Positions 1 to 11,237 are shown, numbered from the stretch's first letter. The stretch: 64,000 nt of DNA from Lithodes maja (GCA_037953745.1 JBAKBP010003193.1:94416-158415), one strand, 5' to 3'. Notes: generated by a model not told the origin, from the letters alone. Made by a program: numbers and translations.

Positions 1-1
1 A

Positions 2-617
2 TGTCATAAGAAAGGACATTTTGCAGCAGCGTGCAAGAGTCAGGACCAAGGAAAAGGCCAAGACCAAGCAGACCGAAGATACCAATCGGAATGGAAGCCG
101 CGAGGTGCGAGCCGTGGCCGGAGTGGACATTGGAGAGGTTCGGGTCGAACATTAACTAGCCACCATAGGCCTAGTGATCAAGCAAACCGTGTTCAAGAGG
201 AATACAAAGATTTTCTCTCAGATGATTCAAGCGATTGTATCTTTAAATTGGATAGTTTCAAATCAAATTACTTAACTACATTAAATTTGAGTGAATGGTA
301 CTTGTGTAGAATTTATTGTTGATTCTGGAGCATCTTGTAATATTGTGAGTGAAGAGATATGCCAGAAGCTAAATGTTAGGGTAGTACCATGTAGCAAGAA
401 ACTGTATCCATACGGAGTTGACACTCCATTGGTACTAAAGGGTAAATTTCAGGCCGAGGTATCCTATAATGGTATAAAGTTGATAACTGAGGTTGTTGTA
501 GTAGAGGGTACCAGTGCATCTTTGTTGGGGAAATGCACTGCCATGAAGTTGGGCATTCTCAAAATTGAAGAGTGTAAAACAGATAATCTTTGTGGTAATG
601 AAGTAAACATGCTGAAT
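2..617 (+). pseudogene. gypsy gag C-terminus and protease
   Basis: Frame 2 opens with the end of a CCHC knuckle (CHKKGHFAAAC), followed by a basic, glycine/arginine-rich stretch typical of nucleocapsid. A second frame begins at 291 and contains the aspartic protease active site DSGA (about 318-329), with the usual hydrophobic flanks and a later LLGK motif. The two frames are offset by one base near 287. This may be an inactivating indel or a remnant of programmed frameshifting; one copy cannot decide. Protease coding continues to the left target-site copy of the SINE at 618-630. Confidence 0.8.
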
Positions 618-630
618 AACAGTGGATATG

Positions 631-1042
631 GCTGGTGATGGGCTGGTCTATCAGAGTGAGACCTGAGCGATCTCTGCCATACCCATAGCTTACTCTGACT
701 GTTCCTTTTACTTATATATTTTCTAGATCTCGAGTGACGGCGTCTCTTCCGTGGATTGACCTCCCAATCTACCAAGATTGGCAGCTAAAGCGTCACATTA
801 TTCCTTTGCCCCTCAACTTTCTCTTCATAATTGCTGAGGGGTACAGGGCCCTGGGTGGGGCTTTGGTTTCCCGGGCGTTTACGCACCCTCTCAGCCCCCC
901 GCCATGGAGTGGCTTCGGTCACCCAGGCTTTATTGTGGTCGGCAGGGAGGGTTCTGTGGGGTCGCTCGTTTATGGCCTTGGCCTTACTCGGGGCCTTGGG
1001 GCTGTTCGGCCAGGCAGCTTGGGGAACAACAACAACAACAAC
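631..1042 (+). mobile_element. SINE-A copy 1, (AAC)n tail, inserted in gypsy pol
   Basis: The insert is flanked by a 13-bp target site duplication, AACAGTGGATATG at 618-630 and 1043-1055, and ends in an AAC repeat. Its body matches the copies at 42505-43061, 38774-39040, 59620-60035 (inverted) and 63884-64000. It lacks the first roughly 130 bp of the full-length copy at 42505, so it is 5'-truncated. Open frames across it are spurious. Precise duplication plus a simple-repeat tail implies LINE-mediated target-primed insertion. Confidence 0.9.
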
Positions 1043-1055
1043 AACAGTGGATATG

Positions 1056-2606
1056 AATATCTAAAAGATAAATATAAGCCCTGTTTCACTGGTCTGGGTA
1101 AACTCACAAATTTTCAGTTAAAATTTCACGTAGATCATAATGTAGCACCAGTAGCACAGCCTATGAGAAGAGTCCCATTTAATTTGAGAAAGGGCATTGA
1201 AAAGAAACGTAAGGAGTTAGAAGACCTTGACATTATAGAACCAGTAGAAGGACCAACTTCATGGATTTCTCCACCAGTAGCAGTGCCTAAGTCAGAGAAT
1301 TTGGAGGATATTAGATTGTGTGTGGATATGAGGCGTGTGAATGAAGCTGTTTTGAGAACTAGACACCCTATCCCAACAATTGATGAACTGTTGCTAGACA
1401 TGAATGGTGCTAAGATTTTTTTCTAAATTAGATTTAAAGTGGGGTTTCCATCAAATTGAACTAGCACCAGAAAGTAGAGATATAACAACATTCATCACAC
1501 ACAAAGGCCTGTTTAGGTACAAGAGACTGATGTTTGGAGTAAATTGTGCACCAGAAGAGTATCAACATATCTTGCAACAAGTACTTCAAGGTTGTGAGGG
1601 GGTTAAGGTTATTGCTGATGACATTATTGTATATGGCTCATCTGAACAAGAACATAGGGAAAGACTAGAGAGAGTTTTGAGTACCCTGTGTCAAAGAAAC
1701 CTAACTGTAAACCCAAAGAAGTGTGAATTTGGTATGAATAAGCTTGTATTCATGGGTCATGTGTTGTCTAAGAAGGGAATTGGACCATCAAAAAGTAAAA
1801 TCAAAGCTGTAAAGGGAGCCAAGAGACCAGAAAATGCAGCAGAGGTTAGAAGTTTCTTAGGTCTTGTTGGATACTGTAGTAGGTATATTGACAACTTAGC
1901 CACAAGGGAAGAGCCACTTAGAATGTTAACAAGATCTGAACAACTCTGGGTATGGGGAAAACAGCAAGAGGAAGCAAACATCTTCAAATCAGTTGACTTG
2001 TGCACATGCAATGGCTTATTTTGATCCAAAACTGCTACGCAGGTTATTGTTGATGCAAGTCCAGTTGGCTTGGGTGCAATTTTGGTTCAAAAACAGTCAG
2101 ATGGATTTTACAAACCTATAATTTATGCCAGTAGGTCACTATCAGATGTTGAGAGAAGATATTCACAGACCGAGAAAGAGGCTTTGGCAGTAGTCTGGGC
2201 TTGTGAAAGACTAAGATTGTACCTTTATGGACTAGAATTTGATCTAATAACTGACCATAAACCACTAGAGTGTATCTACTCTCCTAAATCCAAACCACCC
2301 TTGAGGATTGAAAGATGGGCTCTCAGATTGCAGCCATATAAGTTCAAAGTAAAGTATCAACCTGGTAACTTTAATGCTGCTGATGCAGTGTCTAGACTGC
2401 CGCTTAAGGATCTTCCTAGGTATAATGTAGCTGAAGAGTATGTTTATTTGATAACAAAATGTGTGACACCTAGAGCTATGACTACAAAAGAAATTGAAGT
2501 AGAGTCAGCAAAAGATGAGACTTTATGTAAAGTTAGAAAAACAGTGAGGACAGGTGATTGGATGAACTTACCTAATTTTAAGCATGTACTGTACATGAAG
2601 AACTGA
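1056..2606 (+). pseudogene. gypsy reverse transcriptase and RNase H
   Basis: After the SINE, pol resumes with RT. Fingers and palm motifs are visible, including the RLCVDMR block, a KLDLKWGFHQ block at about 1424 and the catalytic ADD at about 1615-1623. A run of seven T at about 1419-1425 causes a frameshift between them. RNase H follows after another shift near 1975, with a VDASPVGLGA start (about 2053), a TEKEALAV block and a TDHKPLE block (about 2252). The segment ends with a DAVSRLP-like motif and a stop at about 2604. The closest recognised type is the metazoan gypsy group often annotated as K02A2.6-like. Confidence 0.88.
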
Positions 2607-2623
2607 CTACAGTTGGCAAACTG

Positions 2624-3792
2624 TTGCTCAGGGGTAGCAGAATTGTAATCCCAGAAACACTAAGGGAACATATTTTGAAATTATCACATGAGGGTCACCA
2701 GGGCATTGTCAAATGTAAGCAGAGACTAAGGGAGAGAGTGTGGTGGCCAGGTATTGATAGAGATATGGAAAATTTTGTTAAAAACTGTCAGCCTTGTCAA
2801 TTAATGAGCTCCAACACTAAACCTGAACCATTGCAACCAACTGTGTTACCTGAAAAACCTTGGCAGCATGTTGGTATTGACCTGTGTGGGCCATTTCCAG
2901 GGGGAGAGAGTTTGTTGGTGGGTGTAGATTATTATTCAAGATGGTTTGAAGTGGGAGTTTTGCATAACACTTCATCAGGTAAGGTAATTGAAACACTGGA
3001 CAATTGGTTCACATGTCATGGTATACCAGAAGTAATAGTGTCAGACAATGGACCTCAATTTGTATCTGAAGAATTTCATAATTTTGTACAAACTTCAGGT
3101 ATAACTCACAGAAGGATTACACCTTATTCACCTCAAGCTAATGGAGAGGTGGAAAGACAAAATAAAACTTTGTTAAAGGCCATTCGCACATTTCATGTTG
3201 AGGGTAGTAACTTGAAGAAAGATTTGAATAAATTTCTTGTAGCCAATAGAAACACACCTCACAGCGTTACTGGTATTAGCCCATATGAAATGATGTATGG
3301 AAGGAAGAAGATGAGAAAAAATTACCAATCTGGAGTACTGAATCAAGTTTGTGTGAGGAAACTATTAGAGATAAGGATGCATTGAGGAAAGAGAGAGAGA
3401 AAGCCTATTTTGATTCAAGAATGCATGCTAAAGAGATGGATGTAAAGAAAGATGACATAGTAGTGCTGAAACAGAACAAGGAAAATAAGCTATCACCTAA
3501 ATTTAGCCCTTCACCTTACAGAGTCATTGAGAAAAGAGGGAACAGTGTTCAAATAGAAGGGAGTGATGGTAGCCAGAAAAGGAGGAATGTGACTCACTTG
3601 AAGAAAGTGAAGTTTGATAGTATGGATGGAAAAAGACAGTTGTGGGAGAGAGGAAGAGAGAAGAATGAGGAAGAAATGGATATGTTGTATGATGATTGGA
3701 CTAAAAGAGGAATGAATGAGGAAGAAATGGGTGTGGTGCATGATGAGGGGAATGACAGTCAAGCACACATGAGTCAGAGGGAACAAAATTGA
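2624..3792 (+). pseudogene. gypsy integrase
   Basis: The zinc-binding HHCC module appears first (H...H near 2689-2700, then CQPC at about 2789). It is followed by the DDE core: D in GIDLCGP (about 2880), D in SDNGPQF (about 3041) and E in NGEVERQ (about 3141-3161). The C-terminal part is in another frame from about 3349 and contains a KFSPSPYRV segment like the GPY/F module, then a charged tail ending at 3792. The frame change near 3350 inactivates this copy. All three acidic catalytic residues are preserved. Confidence 0.88.
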
Positions 3793-3850
3793 TGTCAAGT
3801 AGTGAGAGACCTAAAAGGACAGTGCACAAACCTGTTAGGTTTAAGGATTA

Positions 3851-4087
3851 TATTTACTATAGGATGTAAGGTATCTTAAAATAACCCCCTAGAAATACTT
3901 TCTCTAAAGTATCTATTTCTTTATCCTCCCCTTTTTCCCCAGCTAACCTAATCCCACAAGGACCCCAATGGAAATACGCCTTACGGCCTTATTGGGCTAT
4001 CCTTAGTTGGAATTATGCAAGGCTGGTACATGTCATATTTGTAACATACTATATGGTACCAACTCTGTAAATTGCTAACTGAATAAA

Positions 4088-4119
<32 letters not shown>
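3851..4119 (+). mobile_element. Orphan 3' tail of the CR1-like LINE, (ATT)n end
   Basis: This segment matches the 3' untranslated end of the LINE at 28641-30823 (its 30557-30823 part) and the inverted one at 47457-47720. It ends in an ATT repeat at 4088-4119. Only about 270 bp are present, so the copy is extremely 5'-truncated. No clear target site duplication is visible. It lies in the 3' untranslated region of the gypsy element. Confidence 0.85.
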
Positions 4120-4120
<1 letters not shown>

Positions 4121-4653
4121 ATGATAACCTAATGTTTGTACATAATATTCAAGCATATGATATTGTTTAGTTTAGTTTATGATTTGGTATAGCCTACAGT
4201 TCTATACCAGTATTGATACAGTATTACTAATTTATGTTTAGCTCATGATTTTGATATACAGTATTTTACAGTACAGTACTACTGTATTAATTATTTATGT
4301 TAAGTCTATGATTGTGATACCAGTAGTTATCATGGCTCAAATGGCCTAACCTAGAGATAATTATATATATTTAGTTTATTATGTTTGTTAATCATGTAAA
4401 ATGGATAATTCTATATTTAATGCAAATATACAATTTGAACAGATTAAGGTCACTCCAGTAGTGTTATTAGTGAATTAATGTATAAAGTGATTCTATGGAT
4501 AAGTATTGGTATTCAGAAGATTCTATTAGCCAATTATGATTTGCAGTACAGTACTGTAATAAGTTATAATTATGTTCAATAAAGATTGTACTGTACTGTA
4601 CTGGTATAATATAAAGATATTGTAGGAATTATGTTTTATAAGAAAAGGAGGGA

Positions 4654-4808
4654 TGTAGTGTATAAGAACATTTCTGTAAGGAGGAGCCGTTGTAACGGTG
4701 TTGTGTAAGGAGGAGCGCGACGGAGGAATTCAAATAAACTTGCGTCCAGAGCACGCTGTCTTTAATGACGTCCTTTACATTCTTATCTGGAGGCCTGAGG
4801 ACTTAACA
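4654..4808 (+). repeat. Putative 3' LTR of the gypsy element
   Basis: A purine-rich tract (AAGAAAAGGAGGGA, 4640-4653) is followed by TGTAGTG. The segment contains a TATAAG box-like word and an AATAAA signal (about 4733) and can be ended at ACA around 4806-4808. That gives roughly 155 bp with TG...CA ends, short for a gypsy LTR. The 5' LTR is outside the window, so the borders are inferred. Confidence 0.45.
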
Positions 4809-5100
4809 GGTTGCATATACTGTATATATATGGTTAGGGAGTGTTATCATTGATTATTGATTGTTTATGATGTATAACCATGCCATGTATGTACACATTG
4901 TTCATCCCTATATATACTGAAGGGTTGGCCCTTCCGGCGGGATTTTTTTTTATTTTATGTTTCAAGTAAGACTTAAAATTACATAACAACGTGTCTCAGG
5001 GTGTTCCACGTGGTTTCCCCGCCGGGAAACACTCTGAGTTATATTAAAATTCAGTATTCCTCGACTGGTACGGGTTTGCAATGAATTTGGTTTGTGTTGT
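4809..5100. other. Unassigned A+T-rich spacer with a small hairpin
   Basis: No gene or recognised repeat was found. At 4995-5038 two arms (CTCAGGGTGTT and AACACTCTGAG) can form an imperfect hairpin around a GC-rich loop containing CCCGCCGGG. A related CCGGCGGG word lies at about 4935. Confidence 0.3.
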
Positions 5101-5104
5101 TTAA

Positions 5105-5584
5105 CCCTCCAGCCCCGGCTATGTATTATATATATATTCCTCGAAACCCGGGTGTTTTGGCCGAAAAACGTCTAGGCTAGGCTACCGTATATTCGTTAAT
5201 CAGACTGCTTCCCGCATTCCCGCGCATTCCCAAGCGTAGCTGTGTTATTTACCTGTAAAATGGCATTAAGTAGAGCTCTCTAAGTCAACTGGGTGAGCTG
5301 TGATGATGATTTCATTGGAGATAACTTTATGGCCAAACCAGCCACTTTACACCACTTTTCGATACTGAACAACAACATACAGGCACACAAGAACAAGCGA
5401 CGCTCTCCTTCTTGTGGCCGGAGATGCGGAGCGTCGGTCCAGCCGGCTGTTGTTTACATGCGTCGGACCGACACCTCGCACAGCAAGCTCACAGGCTGTG
5501 ACGTCGTGGGTGCATATGAGGCCTTCCGGGTACCTGTTACATGCTTTTTTATGGGCGTACATGAGGGCATCCGGGAAGGAAGGG
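5105..5584 (+). mobile_element. TTAA MITE, family B copy 1 (piggyBac-like)
   Basis: The element is bounded by TTAA at 5101-5104 and 5585-5588, the hallmark target duplication of piggyBac transposons. Its termini begin CCCTCCAGCCCCGG and, inverted, CCCTTCCTTCCCGG. It is 480 bp long with no transposase coding. It is nearly the same sequence as 53252-53731 and related to 11238-11718 and 52772-53247 (inverted). Short open frames in it are not supported as genes. Confidence 0.85.
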
Positions 5585-5588
5585 TTAA

Positions 5589-6030
5589 GGCATATACTGT
5601 AGTATGATTCCGGATGTACCGGCATGTTACTAAAACAAATCGGGTTTCGAAGGGTAACGGCTAAGCCTTCCCTCGTAATCGCGTTTTCCGCCGCCAACAA
5701 ACGACACAAAACAAACGTTCTTTTGCTTGGGACAGACGAACGTTACACCGGCTGATACTAAAAAAGTGGGGAGCCACGATCGCCGCGCGAATTACGGCTG
5801 AGCCGGGAAACGAACTCACCCATCTCGATCTTGTAGCTTCCAGTTAAACTATTTTGCTTTATCATTGGCGATTTGTCCGCCGGACTTAGAATCAAAATTC
5901 CGTTTTAGCGTTGGTCGCCGGGGTTGATTCATGCATCACAAGACGAGTTAGGTCAGTGTTATTCACTTGGGTAAGAAGTTAACAAATTTTAGTAGCACAT
6001 GGTCGGCTACACAATACTCAATTACATTAC
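5589..6030. other. Unassigned spacer
   Basis: Moderately CpG-containing sequence with no recognisable coding region, splice-bounded exon, or repeat shared elsewhere in the window. Confidence 0.4.
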
Positions 6031-6690
6031 AGTGTGAGGTGAAGCTGAACGGTCAGGCTATGGAGATCGTCAATTCTTTTAAGTATCTGGGCAGTGTGTT
6101 GAGTAAAGATGCGACTATGGATGAAGAGGTGCGGGAGAGGGTACAACAGGGGAAGAGGGTTGTAGGAACGCTAAAAGCAGTAACAAGAAATAGGGTGGTC
6201 AGTATGGAAGTGAAGAAGTCCTTGCATGACAGTGTGGTAATCCCGACACTGACTTACGGAAGCGAAGCAATGGACGTTGGTTGAGAGACTCAGACCAAGA
6301 GTGAGAGAGTGGAAATGAATTACTTAAGGAGTGCGTGCGGAGTTACATGGAGGGATAGACAGACTAATGAGGAAGTAAGAAGGAGGTGTGGTGTGGAGGT
6401 AGATGTGCTGGAAAGTGTGAAAAGGAACAACTTGAGATGGTTCGGCCATATGGAACGTATGGAAAGCGAGAGAATGACTAAGAGGGTGTACGAGAGCGAG
6501 GTGGAGGGGACAGAGGGGGAGAGGTAGACCGAATATGAGGTGGAAGGATGGAGTGAGGAACTACATGAACGAAGGCGGTGCTGGTTGGGGGGAGGGGCGT
6601 CGACTGACTGGGGACAGAGGTGCATGGGGGCGGTTCGTTCGTGGCCACCCCTTCGGGGATCACGGCGTCAGGCAATAGATAGATAGATAG
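6031..6690 (+). mobile_element. RTE-type LINE, 3' fragment with (GATA)n tail
   Basis: The translated pieces match the C-terminal RT region of the RTE copy at 43681-45245: a KLNGQAMEIV block, FKYLGSVLS, a thumb-like segment, then the RWFGHMERM motif. The fragment begins abruptly at about 6031 and ends in ATAGATAGATAG at 6676-6691. Frameshifts near 6270 and 6510 break the protein. RTE elements characteristically have short 3' untranslated regions and microsatellite tails. No clean target site duplication was seen. Confidence 0.88.
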
Positions 6691-6691
6691 A

Positions 6692-7160
6692 TTTCTGAGG
6701 AATGTATAACGTAAGGGGAATTAAGATTGTTTAAGTGTTATTCAAAACTTTATTCTTTTTTACGTGGAGATATATTTATATTAACTTTTCCAGCCTAGCG
6801 TGTCCTTATGAGCATTGATTCTTGGAATTTTCTCTCACACAGGTTCGAAAGTGAGACACATAGGAAGGTTAATATCTCTGTGGCGGTGGGGAGTGTAATC
6901 ATGGATAAGAGTATTTACTCTTTCTGTTCGGCTCTGGGCTGTTAAAGATTAGCAATTATTGGTCACTTACTCTGTGTAAAGTGTGCCCCTTGCCTAGACC
7001 GTTCGAGAGGTCTTTGGTTATCAAAATCTTGTCCCAAATGTTCAGCCCTCTGCAGTGCCTTGATTAAAACCATGAATATAGTCAATGCAAGACTATCCTA
7101 CTACACATTAAATCTGAATTTGTAACGTACTGTAAGACAGTTGCTCATAAATTCCTTCAA
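6692..7160. other. Spacer leading into the DIRS-like gag
   Basis: The first half (6692-6930) shows nothing recognisable. From about 6950 a broken frame has closely spaced Cys/His residues (CVKCAPC and SCPKC patterns), suggesting a decayed zinc-finger start of the following gag region. Confidence 0.35.
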
Positions 7161-10100
7161 TTGGATGACCAAATTCTTGAGGATTCATTAAAGAGTTCAG
7201 TTGTTACTTCACCCCCTCCGGGATCTTCTTCGGATGACACTTCCTTCCGCCACCGAAAGAGACCTCGGACCAAAGATCCGCCGGAGAAACTAGCTTCAGC
7301 CAGCCGGCGAGATAGATCAAGATCACCTTTGCCACACATCACATCACCTGGTCAGATGACCAGGAGGGCTAAGAGGTCCCGCTCGAACTTTGACTCCGCA
7401 TTATCCGACGGGGACAAACCAAAGTCGAGCCGGCATAGGAAGTCCTCCTCATCAAGAAAGAAGGATCCGTCAAAATTGGGAAAGAAATCTTCCTCTAAGA
7501 GCGAGGCATCAAGAGACACATCTAGTTCTGTCTCAGGCTATTCCCCCCAATTTACTATTCCCCTTAATCCTGCACCGGAACCTATTGTTTTACCTGTGTT
7601 AGGGAGGGAAAGAAGTGGCAGTGTAGTTTCTCACCGGCGGAGACATGAGAGCTACCCAGACCGGCGTTAACCTGTTCAGGAATCCACCATGTTTGAGATC
7701 CCAGATTTAAATTTTATTGATCTGTCTGGGCACGGCGGTTCCGACCAATCACAAACAGATACATATGAAACCGCTGCCCGGGTTGATGAGTCTCGGTCGG
7801 AGACTGTACCAGCCCCCTCAGCCCGGTCAACGGGGTCACACATATACCATCAACGGGTATATACTGAGGAACTGGCGCCTAGCCAACGACCAGTCTCTCA
7901 ACTATCTGGAACGCAGGGCTCAGAGATGTCACAGTCCGCATCCCAGTATGATCAGGATAGTGGGGTTTTTGTAGTAAAGGATCAGTTGCAAGAGCTGTTT
8001 GATTTTATGAGGCAGATTAAGAGTAAGCGACAGGCTGTTACCCCAACACCAGTAACCCCGGCGGTGCGACCTCTTGGGCAAGTGTTAGTGCATCCTCAAG
8101 TTACCGTAACTTCTCCTCCCCCTACCCTCACTGTCAACCCTGTGGTTCCGACTCCAGGTACCTCTGCTCTCTTTCAATCTAACGTGAAATTGTTTTCGAA
8201 ATTGTTACCCCCCCCCCCCCCCACTAGACAAGTCCATCCCCAGCAAAAAAGGCCCAATGCCACTCTTGTATGGACCGGATACTTCTTGGTCAGTACGTCA
8301 CCCTCTGCGCCCCAAGCTCGCACAACCCACGGTTACAGGTGAGTCACCTGTCCCGAGTCACTGGGTTGTTGTTGTTGTTGTTCCCAAAGCTGCCTGGCCG
8401 AACAGCCCCGAGTCCCTGAGAAAGGCCATGGCCACGATCGGGCTTTCCCAGAGAGCTCTCATTGAGTGTAGATTGTGTTGTTGGCGTAAGTGGTTGTGTG
8501 AAATGCAGTCTTCTATGATGTGTTTAATGGTATGGGGTGCTGTGTTACATCCTGGGCAGGCGTCGACAACGGAGTCATCCAGTCTCTTCTGATAGCTCAG
8601 GAGAGCTGGATGGTGTCCGCATCTCAGCCTGGCCAGGTGGACTCTGTCCTCACGAGGAAGGGAGGATTAGGAAGGATGGATTTCGGGAGGTTGTGCATGC
8701 AGCTGCGTGTTGTCTGTGAGTGAGTGGATGGATCGGTGAGAGATATGAGTATGGATGTGCTTTTGGAAGTTGGTTCGGGGTGGGCAGGGAGGGAGAGAGG
8801 ACAATAATTGTGTGTGATACCGTGTGCTGGGTGTTGTTTTGATATTTCTTGGTGTCTGTGGGTGTGTTGCCATGTAGTTTAGTGGGTGGTCTTGGTTCGT
8901 GGAGGCTGCTGCCAGGAATTGAGTGCCTCTCATGTCCATGAGAGGCATGGAAATTCCCGGCGCGACCGAAGCCGCTCCAAGGACCCGTGCCCCCAGGGAG
9001 GGGGCAGGGGATGGTTGTGACGGTTTGGCTCCCGAAACTGCTCCCCGCGGCCGGCATCCGGTTTTCCTCCACTAGTCGTTGATTTTGTCTTCGGCCGTGG
9101 AGGGTCGGCAGCCATCCGCGGTTGGCAGCCTCGGGAGGTGGCCCCACGGCGTAGACGCCGCCACATCAGGACCTATCACTGGGTTATAGAGGCAAGTGAA
9201 AAGAAGAAATTAAGGGCCAAGAACCAGTCGGAAGAGGTACTTGATGTTGTTATTAAGGCCTTCCTAACATTTTTCAATCCTGAATTTTTTGTGTACTCAC
9301 AATCCCCCGCCTTGCCTCCTACTTCTGCCGGAAAACTGTTTTCGGACTGGACTAAAACTGATGGGATGGAATGATTTAAAAGTGTTGCAGGGTTTGACCC
9401 CAGAACTAAATTCCATTCCTTTCAGGGACTCTCATGGGACTTCATTAGTTCATGTTAAGGGAGGGGAGTATGGGCAGTGGGTTCTTGGGGACATGAGGCC
9501 CAGCTGTTTGCCAGCACCATTGCCAACAAAAGTAGTCATCAACTTCCGTCAGAAGACAATCATTGGTTTTCTGTGCCAGTAGGCAAGGCGGACGGGATTC
9601 CCCAACATATTTTTTAATTTATTGGGGCCCCGAAATTATCTTTGTGCCAGTTACCTGAACCATTTTGTCCCCCCACACAGGCTCAGATCAACAAAGATTA
9701 TAAAATGAGACGGAAAGCCTGGAGGCTGGCGTCTCAACACCTTCTCAGCCACCAACTTGGAGCTTCTCTGGCTCGGACGACTGAGTTGGTTAGGGATGCC
9801 GGAACTCAGAGGGCTCTTTCTCTGACCAGACGCCTCCTCCTCCAAAACTCAATTCAGTCTCTCGGCGACATCCGGACAGCTATCTTTGAGGCTGTACGGG
9901 TGCGCCAAGATATAAGAGTGTATTTGGTGAGGAGACTTCCGGCGAAGATCGGTAGAAGGTTGCTCTTATACAATATTTTTACAGCTACCTTAGCCTCTAA
10001 TGAAGCATGGAGAACGGTTACTTTCCTCCTAGACCAACAACCTGCCACCACTACTAAATTCAAGGGTGAGCAGGCAGCTAAACAAAATTTCAGAACTAAG

Positions 10101-10211
10101 AGTTCCTTTCGTGGTCAGTCACAGTTCAATCAGTCAGCCAAGATTTTCACAACCCCTGCTCATACCGGGGCACCTAAAGGGCGCGGTAACTTCAGGGGTA
10201 GAGGGAGGTAG
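7161..10211 (+). pseudogene. DIRS-like gag region, frameshifted, LINE-interrupted
   Basis: Fragments at 7161-7670, 7689-8342, 9138-9374 and 9642-10211 together look like one gag-type protein. It has an acidic start, then S/R/K-rich tracts, proline-rich linkers, and a 190-residue C-terminal part rich in Leu/Arg helices ending in a glycine/arginine-rich tail (about 10160-10211). Breaks include a stop at 7668-7670, an 11-C run at about 8211-8221, the inserted LINE, and stops after 9374. No enzymatic motif is visible. Such gag proteins bind RNA; here that is inferred from composition and position upstream of RT. Confidence 0.6.
8368..9175 (-). mobile_element. LINE 3' end (zinc-knuckle type), (AAC)n tail
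   Basis: On the minus strand the sequence encodes the extreme C-terminus of a LINE polyprotein, with LRCGHHPALLSYQKRL followed by a CX2CX8HX4C knuckle (CPGC...H...C, about 8570-8520). It ends in an AAC repeat, read as GTTGTT at 8366-8380. It is flanked by a 10-bp duplication TCACTGGGTT at 8358-8367 and 9176-9185. The C-terminal knuckle and RNase-H-like lead-in point to the jockey/I/R1 supergroup. The last roughly 80 bp match the end of SINE-A. The 9175 side is the 5' truncation. Confidence 0.8.
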
Positions 10212-10401
10212 TTTCGGGGCCAACAGAGGGGTAAACCCAGTAGCGATGGTAGCAAGACCTCTCATCCCCCCCATGCCAAAGTCAGAGTCACATTCATCCT
10301 CCAAAAACTGAGACACACCACAGGGCTCTCTCACTCCCAGTGCCAAGGCAAGGCAAGGCGAGACGGATCCGAGAGTAGTACTGCCGGACAAGACCAGTCA
10401 T

Positions 10402-11084
10402 GTGACTGGCAACTTCCGAGATTATTTCCGGGCATGGCCCCGGCGAACATGGGCAAGGACAGTGGTCCGCAAAGGTCTCTCGTGGCGGTGGTCCCGGCGA
10501 CCCCGTTTACGTTTCCCCACAGAATTCAATCATGTTTCATTGGAGGTGGGATCCATTATCAAAGAGATGGCACAAAAGCAGATCATAATCCCCAGTCCTA
10601 CGTCAATGCCAGTGTTCATATCCCGGTTGTTTTTGGTGCCAAAGAGGGACAGTGTTCAGATGAGGCCGGTGATCGACCTCTCATATCTCAACACCCACAT
10701 TCACAATCAGTCATTCAGGATGATGACAGTGAATCAGATCAGGTTGTCACTCCCGCCGCAGGGCTGGATGTGCTCAATAGATCTGAAAGACGCCTATTGG
10801 CATGTCCCAATCAACAAACGTTTTCAGAGGTTTCTAGCCTTACGCAACGGGGATCAAACGTTTGTCTTTCAAAGAATGCCCTTTGGATTAAATCTAGCAC
10901 CCCGAGTTTTCACAAAATTAGTTCGACAGGCGTTGCTACCATTGCTCAAACAGGGAATCTTGATTTTATGGTACCTAGACGATTGGCTAGTGGTAGCCCA
11001 ATCCAAGATAATGTGCCTTCATCATGTTCAACTAGTATTAGACCATGTAGAGACCTTAGGCTTCAGGGTAAACTTAGCAGAGCT
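10402..11084 (+). pseudogene. DIRS-like reverse transcriptase
   Basis: The reading frame shows diagnostic DIRS RT blocks: SRLFLVPK, RPVIDLSYLN, SIDLKDAYWHVPI, FQRMPFGLNLAPRVFTK and the catalytic YLDDW (about 10970). These differ clearly from gypsy RT, where the corresponding region reads YLDDI or ADD. Coding identity stops at about 11084, before the end of RT and connection domains, where short A-rich direct repeats begin. This copy therefore cannot be active. DIRS elements use a tyrosine recombinase rather than integrase, and none is present here. Confidence 0.85.
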
Positions 11085-11237
11085 GGGCACCACAAACAAA
11101 AAGTCAAGTCAGCAAACACAAATCAGCAAACCCAGAACATAACTTCAGCAAACACAAATGTGCAAACCTTGTGAAATTTCTAGTCCTCAAATGCAAATAT
11201 GCAAACGCAAACCGTTTTTTATTAATTTTAAATTTAA
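11085..11237 (+). repeat. Short CAGCAAACACAAAT direct repeats
   Basis: The word CAGCAAACACAAAT or close variants occurs three or more times between 11103 and 11165, with further CAAATGCAAATATGCAAAC variants to 11213. It marks the breakpoint of the DIRS-like element. Origin unknown. Confidence 0.6.

Larger units (their letters stand above)
1..4808 (+). mobile_element. Ty3/gypsy LTR retrotransposon, 5'-truncated by window start
   Basis: The region carries, in order, a nucleocapsid zinc knuckle, aspartic protease, reverse transcriptase, RNase H and integrase, the Ty3/gypsy order. The 5' LTR and most of gag lie outside the window. The copy is dead: its reading frame shifts near 287, 1422, 1975 and 3350, there is a stop near 2604, and a SINE sits in the protease-RT segment (631-1042). 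A CR1-like LINE tail lies in the 3' part (3851-4119). From 4120 to 4653 I see only A+T-rich untranslated sequence with repeated ACAGTACTGTA-like words. A short LTR follows a purine-rich tract at about 4641-4653. Confidence 0.9.
6930..11084 (+). mobile_element. DIRS-like retroelement, degenerate and truncated
   Basis: A low-complexity serine/arginine-rich gag-like region (7161-10211) precedes a reverse transcriptase of DIRS type (10402-11084). Homology stops abruptly at about 11084, so RNase H, methyltransferase-like and tyrosine recombinase regions expected of DIRS elements are absent. A LINE fragment interrupts the gag at 8368-9175. No terminal repeats were identified. The assignment rests on the RT. 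Confidence 0.75.

Noticed and set aside
831..1064. Open frames across SINE-A copies with runs of Asn, Gln, Thr or Val
   Set aside because: They recur in every SINE-A copy in several frames because of GC-rich sequence and the AAC repeat; no sign of coding.
5293..5607. Frame of about 100 codons in family B MITE
   Set aside because: It is a MITE with TTAA borders; the frame is absent or broken in the other copies.
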